A stretch of DNA of 64,000 nt from Antedon mediterranea (Eukaryota > Echinodermata > Crinoidea > Comatulida > Antedonidae): NCBI RefSeq assembly GCF_964355755.1, contig NC_092670.1, positions 15,437,201-15,501,200 on the forward strand. The letters run 5' to 3'. The first letter of the stretch is position 1. Every line of letters starts with the position of its first letter. The notes under the pieces were generated by a model. That model saw nothing but the letters and a program-made list of their open reading frames with translations. It made no database searches and was not told the DNA's origin. A program made the translations under genes and the position numbers. Shown piece after piece: positions 1 through 15,500 of the stretch.

Positions 1-525
1 AATAAAGGGGCCCTCAAATACTATGATTTAGACAGTAGCCCCAGGGCTGAGTCACAGAAATCAGCGCACACATGCAGCTGGTCCCAGCCTGGCACAGCTT
101 TCCCTACACAAACAAATTCATTCTGTATAATGAGGTTATATATAGTACGTAGTAAGTAAGCCTAGGCCTCTTTTGAAACGGTTTTCTGTATTCTAGAATT
201 AAAATCAACCGGTTTTGGCTTTTCAATAATAACAGACATAGGCTACATTTAGTTTTTGTCACACACGACGGCGATAATAATAGCGATAAATGAAGCATAA
301 TAAAAATGCGGTTGATCACTGTTTTCGCGATATAAAAAAAAAATCCAAAGTCCTTATACGCACACACACACACGTACCAGCACCCCATTGGCTGGTCATG
401 ACGCAATACAATTTTACCGTACCTTTAGCAAATGGAAGTTAGGATATGGTACCGTATCTTTAGCCACTGCGTTCTTATTTTTATACTAGTAAATAATCGT
501 GCAACTTTATTTTTTTAATCTGTAG
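1..525. other. Intron or upstream sequence of CAMSAP; no exon seen
   Basis: The stretch ends in a polypyrimidine tract and AG at 524-525, the acceptor of the first visible CAMSAP exon. It includes a short CA/CG-rich microsatellite near 360-375. I see no supported coding sequence. Confidence 0.5.
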
Positions 526-3500
526 ATTCTGGTGGTAATAAACCCAGTATCAGGTCGAGAGAGTTAGTAGTAGAGCCCCCTAAACGACGCCCACAATCTC
601 TACACATGCCATACAGCATGGATGGGGGTCAACATGAAACCAATGGTTTGGACGATTCATCCTCTGAAAGTGTTTTTGAGCTGGTACCGTTTGATAGCTA
701 CAATGTGACAAAGGTAAAGTTTGCATACTAATTTAACATATTTAATTTATTAATTGTTCATTGATACAGTACAGTATGTGATTTAATTTGATTTATGAAC
801 ATTTATTATATTTAAATTCTCACTGAAATGTACATGTAGCATATAAAAAAGAACATTCAGTGAAGTATGGGACAAACAGGTGCTAGGTAGACACCTCTAG
901 AGTGGTCCAATCACAAATTGCACAGTGAGTATTGAAAAGGTTTATAACATTAATATTTAAATAAATATTTAAGTATAAAAGTAAGTTATAAATTTGTAAT
1001 ATTCAAGATTTAAGTTGGCCGACATTTACAGCAGCGACAACAGGACACCCATGTGCACGTATTGGCAGTTTCATACGTATTGGTAAATAAGTCGTTAAAA
1101 TATTGGTATAGAATTGGTTGATGGAGAAATGAACACTTTTCTAAAAGTTCTTTTATTTTAGACTGTAGAAAAAATGCGACATTGTTCAACTGTGCAAACC
1201 CTAAAAACCTGTGCAAACCCTAAACCTGTGCAAACCCTAAAAACCTGTGCAAACCCTAAAAACCTGTGCAAACCCTAAAAACCTGTGCAAACCCTAAAAA
1301 CCTGTGCAAACCCTAAAAACCTGTGCAAACCCTAAAAACCTGTGCAAACCCTAAAAACCTGTGCAAACCCTAAAAACCTGTGCAAACCTCCTCCAAACCA
1401 AATGTATTTTACTGTACTATTGTATTATCGTTGTTCGTTATCATCCTACAGTATAGAACTAATACATACAGTACTGGATTAGTGCCAGTTTTTTTTGTAT
1501 TACTATCTGTCAATCTGACTATCTGTCAAAACCCACACTATATTACATTACATTGTACTGTAGTATAAGATACAGTATGTACTCGTACTGCTGTATGTGT
1601 ACAAAAAGTATGTTGAAATAATAGTTACAGTGTTATTCAAACTCATTTTGTGTTTCTAGTGACAAATTTTAAAAATAGAACACATTTTGTTATAATCGTA
1701 TCAAATAGTCCAAAATAGATTTTGCATTACTCATTTAACCATCAATGTAACTAAAGGTGTAAATATTTATTATGGATAGCTACAGTATAGAGAGTATGCA
1801 AGTGAATTCAGCTGTTGAATATTCAATCACACGCCGTCGTTGACGACCCAGCCAAATTCGTCCAGCAATTCTGGAAGCCGTGTTCACGCTTAATAAACGC
1901 ATTAATGTGTACATGTTCCCTGATGTATGATTGTCATGCTACTGTATAATAATAACAAAAAGACACATTTTGAGCATTGTTTATTTTGTTTATTTGTTGT
2001 GTCACAAGCACTGTGAATAGATATCATGGTATTCAATTGTCTGCAATAATAGGGATATATTTCATTAGTCAAATAGACGTGACAGTCTATTTTGTTTTAC
2101 TTTAGTGTTTGCAGGTCTTAGCAAACAGAATGTATTTGACTTTTACTTCCTTTGGCTACATTTTCACAATTAATTCAGAATTTGTTTACAGTTAAAAGCT
2201 TCAAATAATTGTCTTATGCAAACAACATGAACTATAATAACATCTAACTTTATAACAGCTTTATACCATGTACTAGTGCTGTGTTACACTTACAGAGTAT
2301 CAATCAAAAGTGATTAACATGGCAAGGGTATAGCTAGAGTATTCTAGGGATGGGTGTTGAGGAGTTTGTGGGTGGTGTGCAAAATTGAAAACATTTTACT
2401 GTACTTTCACAGTTTAATGTATACTGTACTCAGACTGTAGCTGAGTGCAGTGTTTCCAAACACAATTAAACCTAATTTAAATACTAATTGTCAATGTCAT
2501 TAGTCTGGGAAGTTATTAAATTATAAGTTAAAACAGTATCTATTATGGATATACAGTATTTGACATAGATTTCTAACATGTCTACAGTATGTTAATACAA
2601 AATCAATAGATTGACAGGTCCCTGAATAGAACGATGAAATATGAATAAATTAGTTTAATAAATTGAATAAATCATGAATTGATTGGCCAATCAAATTTGA
2701 AGTTATTGTTTGTAATCCATTTGACCTAGATTATCTGTTGCTAAATTGCCATTCATTGTTTGATTTCAATCAGACCATACAGGTATGCACAATTTTGTAG
2801 CCATGGCATACCTGTAGAACATAATGCACAGGACTGTACTGTATGCAGTATCAATTGAATTGAACACAAAACATACATTCTGCTGGTTGTGTACTTTATG
2901 CTAATCACAAATTGTAATGTCTATGAGTGCCACTTACCTGGATGAACCGACACTAGCACCTCCTTACAAAGTGGGAAACAACATGAAAGTTGTTAGTGGA
3001 ATTACTGTACCCTAATGAGTCCGCTATTGCACTCACCTCTAGTGAGAGCATCCCAACCTACCAGTAGGCACTTTTTTTGTACGCATTTTGCTAAATATTC
3101 TTTTCATATCTTTAAGTTCGTGGGAAAGAGGCTTGTCGGTTTATCCAAGTAAGTAACCATAGTGTATGTGAATTGAATGCATTGCTTAATAATCATAATG
3201 AATTATAACTAATTGCACTGATTACACCCACTATGTATAGTGTATACTGTAGCATGGTATCTTGATCTTGATCTCAAGTACACCAGCAGTGTAAAGTCAA
3301 CTGTTTTCAGACACGGCCATGTGAAGAACACAGCTATAATGAACAATAACTGAAGTCTGTCTAAATACCATAAAATCCTTAATTTGTTAGCAAATGTACA
3401 GTATGCTTATTTTACGCTAATGAGTATCATTGATGTGTACTGTGTTACAGCAATTACTGTGTTTATTTCAGTATTTACATGCATGAAGAAGAAACTCAAC

Positions 3501-6500
3501 CAAACCGCCACTGGAATGTGATCATTTATGGAACAGGTTGAAATTTTAAAAGTGAAAGTTTAAAAAAAAAGTGTAATAGATGAATTTTATAGTATAAGCA
3601 GCTTTACGTTAGGGAGCTACAGTATATATTAAAGTTAATTGTTCTAATCTAATGTTGTAAACTGCATACTGTATTCAGTGAGTTGAAAACAGATGGGGAC
3701 TTGTACCCACAACCTCCAGATGACCAAGTTCATGAACACATACTGTAAACCACCAAGGCTTGCGCTGATAGGTAGAAGTACAGTAAGATACTGTAGGAGT
3801 CCAAGGAAGTTAAATATAATTTAATAAACTATTTTTGTACTTTTTTATGCTTAATCAACTGACCCAGAATAGGACACAACCCAGGCTGGAATCATGTATC
3901 CAATTTTATGATGCATTGTTATAAATTAGGATCTCTCAAGAAATAATCAAAACCTTTTCTGAACATTAAGTTTATAACACTTTGATGCACCCTTTACTAT
4001 TTAAAATTCTGTAGTACAGTGTGTATTATTCTTTTCTAATAAACAGATTAGTTTTTAATATATTTTCCAATCTGATCATGCAAAGAACCTGACAGTCCTG
4101 AGTGACGCCTTAAAACACAACCATGTATTACAATCAACTGAGAATGAGTAACTTGATTTATGATATTTGAATTTGAGGATATTTTATAAGCTCACATAGT
4201 AAAGCCAAATGTAAATTGGGAAATGGTGAGTCATATGTTATTAGTAGGAAAATCTTGCATTACATGTACACTGAGTTATCCATAACCAAATTACACAACT
4301 GTTTTTTATGTTGTCATTAGACTATCCAGGTGCATACAGTACTGTACATACACACTGTTTAATAATATCTGGATGGATTTGAAAATCCTTCAAACCACAT
4401 TTGTTGAGTCACAAATTTGATTATTCAATGGATAACCTCCTCGTGGATAAATCTCAACTGTTTTCTCCATGAGAATAAAAGTACAAGAAAAATACAGATA
4501 CTGTGTAAACAGTGAGATGAGTTGGGATTTCATTGGCAAACCTGTCTTTTATTTACTCAAACAGCTCACATTTCTCATTGATTACATACTTATAAGAAAA
4601 GAAATTATTTACCAATTTCTATTGAATAAACATGTTTTGACAGTAACCTACATGTATAGTTTGCAACATACAGTACCACCCCCTGAGGTCAAATCCTTTC
4701 GCAAGTAGCCAGTTGTTGCAACGACTGGTACAAATTTACATATTTAAGTGTTATTCCTACTGTACATTACAAAGTATTTGGCCCAGTTTGCTGTAATTAA
4801 GTGTAAAGTCCTGTATGTTTCGTCGGATATAAATTAAATTGGTTTATCGATACAGTATTTTCTGAAACGTGGACCTTTTTTGTCATTATATACAGTAACA
4901 TTATTTTGTCTTTGTACAGTATTCAAGTTTACTATTATTTTGTAATATGTTCCCTTTCAACCATCAAACTGTACATTATGAGTGTACAGTAATACCACCA
5001 ATTTGAGTAAACATATCATTGTACTCTCTTTATGTACAATAGTATTAGTTAGTACAGTATTTATTTATATATAAAATGGTTGCATGCATATAGTAATGCC
5101 GGTAAAATACTGTTAGTTAATACTATAGTGATAATTCTCTCTTCTTCCCACAGCAGCCATCATTGATCTTTCACAAATCAATGCTTACAGAATAATTCAA
5201 TTATATTTCTAGCTACTGTATCGCGCTCTAAAAATGTTTATTCTTTGTGGAGTGAATTAATCAAATATGATTAGGATATATTTTAGCTCGTCTTTCAATT
5301 TTTATAGAGTTCATATTATTCAATATTATTTACAGTTTTTGTTCTCTTGCCAAAATCTGGAATTTTAAAGAGACCATGTCAAGATTATTCGTCTGCAGTA
5401 ACTGCATTTTACTCTGAACATTTTTCCAGACTTGGGGGAAGGGGGTAGTTACTGTACAGGTTGCGCTGCGTGAGGGCCTCTAGTTTCATTGAAACATCAT
5501 ATTAATATTATTGCCGTAAAAAAATGTAGTTAATTTTGACATGATCCTTTTAGAAGTGTTTCCAAGCAATTATGGTAGGCGATTGTTTTGGTCAACCTTG
5601 TTTAAATACTGGTTTAATTAATTTATCAATAAATCCGTACATTTCTAAAATAAACATAAACGCAGGCTCATTAATGTACAGTATGAATCAGCATTTGTTG
5701 AAATGGTTTTTGGGAGTTGGCTACTACCTGTATGTATAATATATAGTAGTAGTAGTAGCCAATGGGCCACAGAAATAGCTATAGAGGAAGTGATCACTTG
5801 ACTTTTGAACAATATCATTGATCATCTAATGATTAAACAACAATAATGTATTGATACAGACTGTGTATTTATTACATTTATAAAATCTGCATTGTTTGAA
5901 GTTAAAAATTATGATATCATAATAATGATACATCATCAAAACAATAGTCATATGACGCTGTACAGTACTTAATTATAATTTCAAATGACAAGCAGTTCAT
6001 ATTAATTATTAGTCATTAGGAATATTGCAATTTAAATTTATGCGATGACGAAATTCTATATGATATTGAGACCATTTTTAAGGCTGTGCTTTGTTAAAAG
6101 AAGCCAAGTACATTATCTACTTAAAATAATGATAAGATTAATGTTAAAGACCCCTTCCCTGCAATTTTGGACGTTTTTTGGAAAATAATACATATATATC
6201 ACTTTAAAAACATTAAACCATGTCATTCCTTGTCTTAAATGTACGTTTTATGGTAAATTATGATAAAAAGTGAGAAACAATGCACTACCTAAGTAGCTCG
6301 CGGCGATCGACCTCTCGTGGACGGTCTTAGGCCTAGCCTAGCTAGGCTTAGTTTTGTAGGCCTAGCTAGTAAACATCGATAACGTACGAACATCGTACGC
6401 TAGCTATATACCTAGCCCGACGTTGTATAGTTGCTGCATTAATTGTCTTTCTATTTTTGCCAGACTCCGTTGATACAAATTGGGGAAAACCCGGTATTTT

Positions 6501-9500
6501 CGCTGAAAAGTTAGGAGTCTTCCATTTGTTTTGGCTTCACGATCGATCGAAAAGTGGGCGAATTACAGGTGAAAAACAAAAATATCAATCCGCGCGCAAT
6601 GCATTTTGGGATTTATAGCGGGCCGCTATAATTATTAGAATCGATTTATTTTTCACATTTTTAACCGTTTAAAGACGAAAAAAGTTATCGCAATAGGACC
6701 ATATAGTATTATTTTTACATTAAATATAGTTTGTGATCTTAAATTAGATCTAAAAAACGTAGGGAATGGGGCTTTAAGCATCACACCAAGTGCTCAATAA
6801 TGCATGCTACAGTAAGTTTCTTTAGGACTCTGGAAAAAGGATTATTGTAGATTGAATTCTACTAGCCCATTATACAATATTATATGCCAGCCCAGTGTAT
6901 AATACTGTACTTCTGACCTAGAAAATACAATGAAAACCTCTATCACTAGCCAACTTGTTTTAGCACCAGTTCTAAGTACCTGGGAGCTACAATTAAAAGG
7001 CACAATATTGGCCAGTAAAGACTTTCAGCTAAACCCAATGGTCTAGTCTGAAAAAAGATGTTTAAAACAACTCTACTATTTCAGCTTAGACAACTTGAAT
7101 ATAAATAACTAAAACAGTAAACACTAATTGAATAAGATTATATTCACATGATGTAACTTTCTGTGTTTTGTTTTTTTCAGTCCAAGACAAGAGCGTCGTT
7201 ACTCTGGTTGATTCACCAAGCCTATCGATTTGGACAACTTCCACCTGACCTTGATGACCCGTTCTTCAAAGATAAAGATGTAAGTTACTGTACAGGCCCG
7301 TAGCCAGGGGGGGTTTTTATGGTTCGGGCGAACCCCCCCTTTACAGGGAACCCCCCTTAACCGACTACGAACCCCCATTCCCGACATGCCCAATACCTCA
7401 CCCTCATCCCCGAAAATCCTCTAAATACGTGCCCCACAGTACAAAAGGTTGTTTGTAAATTGAAAAATTCGTAAACTCGTTCGTGAATAACTCATACAGT
7501 ACCTTCTTCCCTGTATGAGCGTACTTCGAGCGATACTGTACGTGTCTGTAAATGAATTGCCAAATATAACCTGAAAAATAAATGTTTGGTTCCTGCATAT
7601 GTAACATGATATTGACGCGTCTCAGAGCGAACTGGGGCACGAACGATTCGTACAAAGGACACCGCCCGACAACTGCCTACCTATTGTTTAGATCACTGGC
7701 AGTCAGCATGCATAAAGTATATAGCCTTCCAACGTACATTAGTATTTATGTGTAGCTTTGAGTATAATGTATCATCATCATAGAGGATTATAGTGAATTA
7801 TTAATATATTACACTATAATATCTATGGTATCATGTACTGTAGTTCACATTATGGCATCCGATTATTTTTTTCTAGACCACCACCAGCCGATACATACTC
7901 AAAACTGTATCAATAACACCTATTTACATTGGCATATTTAATTTCATCAACAAATTGCTGTAAATAAATATTATAGATAGAGCTATAATTATGAATTGCA
8001 TTTGCCTTCACCCAGTGTGCTTTCGGGGCTTCTCTTAGACGTACGTTCGCATTGAACTTGAACGCAAAACAAAATACCGACTGAATTATCAAACAATCGG
8101 CAGTTCCGCACACAGCACGCGCATCTAACATACGGCAACAAATGTTATCGTCCTTAAAGCGTGGTTCTTCTCACTAGAACGCAACGTAGAGACGTATCGA
8201 TGCAAAGTGCTGTATTAAGTAATCATAAGTGGGAACCGATGACGCAATAGTGCTGCAAACGTCGTAGGTTTAATTTCACGCAGGCGGGGGAAAACACAAT
8301 TATTATTGGAAGGGCATTTGCTTAGATTTGCGTAGATTGCGTTACGTTGCGTCGCTAGTGGGAACCAAGCTTTAAATAGTCCACGAGTCCAAGTACGATC
8401 GTTTTGCTGCATGAGAGTGTCTTTTCCGGCCATCTAGGGGTGTCATTTAACAAAATTCGCTTCGCCTCAATCTTGGTATATTTTAATCAACAAATAAATA
8501 TATAGAACTGTACAAATGTAAAAAGTATGAATATTACAACTATTGAAGCCCACAGAACTGAATTACGGTAATAATATACATCAAACTAACAATACATCAA
8601 CACATACTAAAAAAACTAATATGAAAATACAATACAATAAAGTATAAAGAAAATACATAAAAATGTTATGAACTACAGTAAAAATCTACGAAAATAACAG
8701 CATGCTTGCCATGATAAAACCCTTGTAAATTAATTTAGAACTCTCTATGGTAGTAGCCAATCAAAATGTGCACTGTAGCGTAACAGATCGCTTGATGTCA
8801 AAGCAATCATTGTACTGTACAACATAGCCAGTTTTGTTGTAAGATGATGTCTGGTTTAGGTAGTATTTAATTTCCTTCTAATAATACATCGAGATAAATA
8901 ATACTATAGTCAACTATTTGGGCAGTTATATATTCTATCATCATCATCTGTTAATTTCACCATTGTTATGGTCATCATGTCCAGCATTGTACTGTCCTCT
9001 CATGTCATTGTCATCCTCATCGTCATCGTCATCTCATCATCATCTCATCATCATCTTCATCATTGTTTTGCTGTTACCATTTCATCATCTTTTTCAGTAG
9101 CAGCATCAGTCATACTGTAATATAATTAAATAATCTGTTTGCAATTGCTTGATTGCTTGATGTTTAAACATCTAGTATGCTTGCTAGGCAAAGGTAATTA
9201 ATAATGTTCCCAGCAGAGATATTAGCTAATATGCTTTTTTGACCTATCATGGAAAATCTTCTTGTCAGTAATTTATGTTATCACTTTGTATTGAGTTTTT
9301 TACCAATGATTTTCCTTATAAATTCAAATCATATAAAATTATTTTTGATTTTATTTTCACAGGGGAACGATCACCTTAAACCCTTGATCATCAAACTGCT
9401 AGGCTCCAGTGAGCTATATTGCAAGGCTGGCCAACAAGTATTCAATAGCAAAGATCAGCCCTGGACAACCCATATGAGTGTAATGCAGGCCCTGTCACGT

Positions 9501-12500
9501 AGAGGTATCTATGTCTTGGACGAGAGCGACCAGCCTGTGACAGATCTTGTACTATCGAAAACTGCCAAGATAAAATTAGTAAGTTGTTACAATAATGGCA
9601 TCAAAGTGCTTTAGTTGTTGTAAACTTAGCACTGGTTACAGTGTACATGCCTAAAGGGTCTTTCACACCTGTTCTGGCGCATGGCATGTTTTGTTTTGAT
9701 GACGCTCCACATGGCTATGCATCAATCGATATTAACGTAGCCACATGAAAATGAAACATTGACGTTCAATTTTATTTTCTGGTGCCAGAACAGAGGTTAA
9801 AAACCCCTACAGTATTGACAAGGATACAGTCCTGAGCTCTGACTTTCCAAAACTGACTTCAACCCAAACACTGATTTTCAGAATGGGGAATATGAGAAAG
9901 TTCAAAATTCTCATTACCGTACAGGTATACAGTAGAACCCCTATTACGGGGACACCTTTGGTAAAAAAAGTAATTTGTCCAAATGAAACATTTCAACTAA
10001 GAAAATAACATAAAATTTCAAATTATTTTTGATATTTTTAAGATGAAAATGTATTGTATGTGATACATGATCCATTATGATTTATTTTTAATCTGAATGA
10101 ATGCATACAAATTGTATTATTTTGTGAATAGTTTGTAATTTTTCCATACATTAACTACAAATAGTTTAATCTACTTTACTCGACACTCCTATGCAATATG
10201 TATAATGAGCTAGGTGTACTGTTTCTTTGACATTTGTTTTAGTGCGTAATTAACTACATAAATTATGTTTGTCTAGCCCGCCCACCTTGCTATGATGGAC
10301 GCCTTGATGATGGCTTATGCATCTGAGCTTGTCACTGTTGAGAAAATAGTCCATGCTGTCAGGTAGGTGTTTTAACAGCTTTTAATGTCTCAACACTTTT
10401 ATTATAGGATTAGTTAAAGGGTTAGAATTGTGTATGTGTTTGACATTATTTATGAACCTATTATTCATAAAATATATTCTATTTTTAAAATAAATTAATT
10501 GTTTTCTTTGATGATGCTGTTAGTGTAATATTCTATATTTTGTTATATTTTGCTTTGAATATTAAAAAAGTAATAATACATAATCCAATAATTATGCTGT
10601 CTCAACACATTTTTAGAGACTTTTATTAAGCTCTGTCTACACTATCAAACTTTATATGAAAAAAAAAGTGATGTGCCAATATAATAATGGACACGATGAT
10701 GTCATATCACTACCATATTTGGACATATCACTACCATACTTGGGCACATCACACTTTTTTTTTCGAACTTGTTTGATAGTGTAGACAGAGCTTAAGACAT
10801 GGCTTTAGTTATGTTTAAGCTGCTGGAGCTAATTCAGTCCAGTCCTGAGTAGTCAAAACATCAGGCCATAGATGTAGTTTGATTCCAATGTCATTGAAAA
10901 CGTCCTGTATAATCTATTGTTCAAATTGTCCCTAGCTTAAATTGTCATTGTTTTGAGGATAATGCTTGTCATATACATGATTGCCTAACCTGTATGCAGA
11001 CCGTTTAAATCGTGTTTACGCTTGAATGACTCAATGCTTCCATTTGACTATAGAGGGCATTTTATGGAGACTGAAAGCTTACCAAATTTGTGCAATACCC
11101 ATATATGGACAGGATGATGCTATAATGCTAAATATCTATGTCTCACTGTTGTTAAACCTCAAAAGATTTGATTCTTTATGTATTTTTGTCTGAGAGCTAG
11201 CACAATTTCTATCCATCTCTCAATTACTGTAACTATTTTGTTATTATTATCATCATCATCATCATCATTTCATACCACTGCATGGAAAAGTCATGTATCA
11301 CATGTGATGCCTGTATCACAGGCCATAAGCTTAATCTAACCCGAACCTTAATATACAAGTAAATGTGATACATGTGACACTGTATTACAGCATTTGCATA
11401 TGATACTAGACATACGAATAGAACTTTCTTGCAATCAAACGAAAGATTGAAGTTTAACAAAAGCGTTTCACTCAGAACAATAAAATGCAATATAAAAATA
11501 TAAAAGACATTTAGAAAGGTAGAACATACAATCAAAATATTAAAACAAAATTACAATAAAATATCACTTAATATAAAAACAATAAATATATATTCAAAAT
11601 GTTAAAAACAAGTTTAACTGAAAACATCTGAATATTGATATAGGCGTGCATTATAAAAATGTAAAAGTTTTAAAAAAATTTTACAAATTTAAAAAATGTT
11701 AAAAACTTCAAAAATTTTCAAAAATATTTATACACAATGGTACGGAAGGTCGCTGAAACATAACACTAAATGTTTACCATTTTTGGAATAGTCCGTGATT
11801 AATAATAAACGTTTTTGAACGGTTAGTTTTAACTCTAGGGATACAGAACTCACGGAGTCTTCTAAGATTATAAGCAGCAGAAGGAGCCTCCGGTAACAAA
11901 TGATTCAATCTGTGACTGGGGTCTTTGATTTTAACGAAAAAATCCTTGCACAGTCGAACACGGCGGTCTTCTAAGGTAGAAAAACCAAGGAAGCTGCGGG
12001 CATCGGAATAAGTAGCATGCGGAAAAATACATTTAAAGGCCCTTCTCTGAATTGGTTCAAGTTGTTGACTCTGTTGCTTCGTAATTTATAGACATAAAAT
12101 ACCATACACGTGGAGATACACTACAGATGATTGGGTGCAATTTCTATGTATTTTTTATATGCAAATGGAAAATAGAAATAATACTTACCACTTATTTATT
12201 TACTAAATGTACAGAAAGTTCACCACTTTCAATGCATCCAGTGAGTTGCCCTTTGACCTAGAGGATGGATTGTTATTCTGGTTGAATAAGGTCGCACACA
12301 CAACACAGCAGATAATGGAGAAAAGACTACGAGAACAGCAGCAGCATTACATTGATAACCCCATGCACAAGGTAAGGCATCAATGACTTTTTTGTACAAA
12401 CAGAATTGCAAGCATAACATTCACACCATGCATTTACAAGAGAATTTGCCTGACTATACCCCTTTCTCATTACAAAACTCTAAAGCTCAAAAACTCAAAA

Positions 12501-15500
12501 AAGGTGATGTGCCCATATGGACATGATGATGTCATATCACTACCATATTTGGGCATATCACTGCTAAAGTTTATGCAACAATAACTTTAGAGTTTTGCCA
12601 GGCAATGTGAAAGGAGTACTTTGTTGCCCTCTGTGTCTTCTGTTTCAAACTTTAATAACAAGTTTGGAGCAACTTGTTTTACTCTCAATGTTCTCAGATG
12701 CTAATATATTTACTGAAAACAAAACAAAATTGCTAGTGCCTAGCGGCACATCCCAGATATTGGAAACGCATCAAGCTAGCTATGATCACTAATGCTACCC
12801 ATAAACCACCCTTAGAATCACTTTAGAACAAGACCAATCTTAAACTTTACAGATTTAATATGGTATTGCAATGGTTTTCTATTTACAGATAAGATTAAGA
12901 AGACCAAACCTGCCACCTAAAGACTTACCAACCATCCCCCTAATGGACAACCTCTTGACTGATATTGGAGATGGATGCTCATTGGCCCTGCTCATTCACT
13001 TCTACTGCCCTCAGGGTGTGGACTTTGAAGGTACAGTAGGCTCAGCTGGTCTTATCATCTGAAAATAACATTTATTCCCATCCCACGAATAAGTAATTTT
13101 TATGAAAAACAATCCAAAGTGTGTATTAGCCAGACTACTACAGTTGTTCTTTCTAGACCCAATGTTAGCATAGTTAGTTCCTGAGTATTGTATTGCATGT
13201 AATTTTAACTAGATAATTTAGGCCTAAATACATCAAGAGAAGAATTTCTTTATCCTTACAAAATAAATCATAACATTCATCTGAAATTATGTAAGAAATT
13301 ATGTAAACTGAAATGTTGAGACATTCTCAACCATACTTTATATCTTTTTGGAAACACCAAACCTAAAACTATGTCTACACTATCAAACTTTATGTGAAAA
13401 AAAATGTGATGTGACCGTATATGGTGTCATAGCACCACCATATTTGGGCACATCAAACTTTTTGTATCAAACTAGTTTGATAGTGTAAACAAAGCTTAAC
13501 TTTTCTAGTGTTTATTGGCCAAACAAACCTTAATATTGCATATGTAGATCCAAATACTGTTTTTCATATAGATGGAAGAGACCATTATTTTATAAATATT
13601 GTAATTGTATTTTAGATATCTCATTAAACAAGACAATGTCACTAGCAGAATCCATGCACAACCTGCAACTGGTAAAGGCTTTCCTAGATCACTATGCGCC
13701 AGGATCATTCCATTTCTGTTTCGAGGATCTTCTTTACTCGCACCCTAAGTTAAAAACTAACATCCTTGCTATTTTGGCTGAGCTGTTTTACCTAACAGAA
13801 GTAGAATCACCTGACTGGGTTCGTCCTTTGTACATGTACCAACAAGAAGGTAACTCTTTCATTGTTTGTTTTAATGGTTTTTCTAATATCTGTATACTTT
13901 TTAAAAGTGTACTTAATATAGTAATGAAATGGTTACTGTACTTACTTTAACTTAATACCCGGTCTACCATCCGTTATGTCACTCCCGTTCTTCATGGCTG
14001 CAATCCCAAACTAAGTTTTCATAGTTAATTTGTATGCACATTTTCTTTCTCCAGATTCTGTTGCTCGCTACACGCCTCAAGTTCCGATTAGTAACGTAAC
14101 AAAAATGAGTTTCCAAGCGGGACAAATGCGGCATGCAACAAGTAATCCAGAAATCAATAAATCTTTGTAAGTAATTTATAAATTGTCTATAAAATAATAA
14201 ATGAATTCACTTATGGTTATCCTTGGCAATTTGCCTAAACATATATTATTTTTAAAAATACATTATAAAAATTTTAGAAATTTTACAAAATATAGTTTTC
14301 AAGGCTGCTTTAAAAGTATGTATTTTATTGTTTTAGATCAAGGGAACCTCTGTTACCAAAGCGACATCACCAACAGTACGGATCACATGATGATATCCTT
14401 GATCAACGAGGTATTGATGACATCACCGTGAAGCAATCCATACTAGCATGGCAAGACAATAATGAAGCTTTGTAAGTTACTAGTCCAATGGGCTAGCTAC
14501 CTCTTGAGTACCTTGTTACGTGTCAATTTACTAGGCTAGCTTAGAAACAACTAGGTGTAGCTTTTACTGGGCTAGCTATCTCTTGAGTACCTACCTTGTT
14601 ACGTGTCTATTTACTAGCCTAGCTTAGAAACAATGCTAGGTGTAGCTTTTACTGGGCTAGCTATCTCTTGAGTACCTACCTCGTTACATGTCTATTTACT
14701 AGCCTAGCTTAGAAACAATGCTAGGTGTAGCTTTTACTGGGCTAGCTATCTCTTGATATTACATGCCCATATGCCATTTTGCACTATTAATTTGATATAG
14801 TTCTTAATACTGGTGACATCTTCAGTACTAGGCTGTAACAGGACCATCCCCTACTCTGTTTGAGTAGTGTGTACCACATTCTTCATCATTCAATGTATGT
14901 ACATGGGATGCTTCCAAAGAACAAGACAATATGACACATACAGATCCTGGACTCTTGCGTCTCACATGCTAGTCTACAGTACATTGCCTTTATGGTATAC
15001 CGCTGCAGCAGACCAGCTAGGCAGGAGAATAATGAAGTTCTGCTAACTGTAGCTTTTACTGGCCCACATCCCTAAATCAATGGCAATGCTCACACAAATC
15101 ACATACTGTATAAGGAGAACTTTTTTATCGAGGGCTTTTAAATTAGAATTTATTAAAGAAATTTATTGTATGCAGAATTTATTCCTAAATCATTCACAGG
15201 TTTTTAATTTTTTTTTCTGTTTACAGTACATCATCGAATCGAGTACCAATCGCTAGCCAGAAAGGTGGAAGCTTACTTGCCAATGTTAGCATTGATAGTG
15301 ATCTAGATGATGGTGACCTTACAATAAACAATCAGCTAACATACAGAATGACGGCCAACAAACTACCTTCAGATGCAGCCACACGCGTACAGGAACCAAT
15401 GGACGAGGCTGATCTGGAGATCCAGAGTCTGACGTCACCCAAGGGATCCTCGCAAGGCTCCCTCTACCAAAAAGACAGTGGAGTGGATGGCTTAAGTAAG

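Larger units (their letters stand above)
714..7180. other. Large CAMSAP intron
   Basis: A 6.5-kb intron between exons 526-713 and 7181-7279. It holds the minisatellite at 1191-1390, a SINE-like fragment, one copy of MITE family B and a GC-richer TIR element at about 6143-6778. The word TACAGTA/TACTGTA is very frequent. I found no convincing additional exon. Confidence 0.7.

Noticed and set aside
1191..1390. Interstitial telomere
   Set aside because: The repeat period is 19 bp and the hexamer is only part of the unit; there are no tandem hexamers.
3121..3153. Possible extra CAMSAP exon (ends at GTAAGT)
   Set aside because: Its phase does not fit between exons 526-713 and 7181-7279, which join directly in phase 0 and match the vertebrate protein order.
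7290..7400. G/C-run block 'gtagccagggggggttttta' as a full transposon
   Set aside because: It resembles one end of a DNA transposon, but I could not find a matching inverted end nearby, so no element is called.
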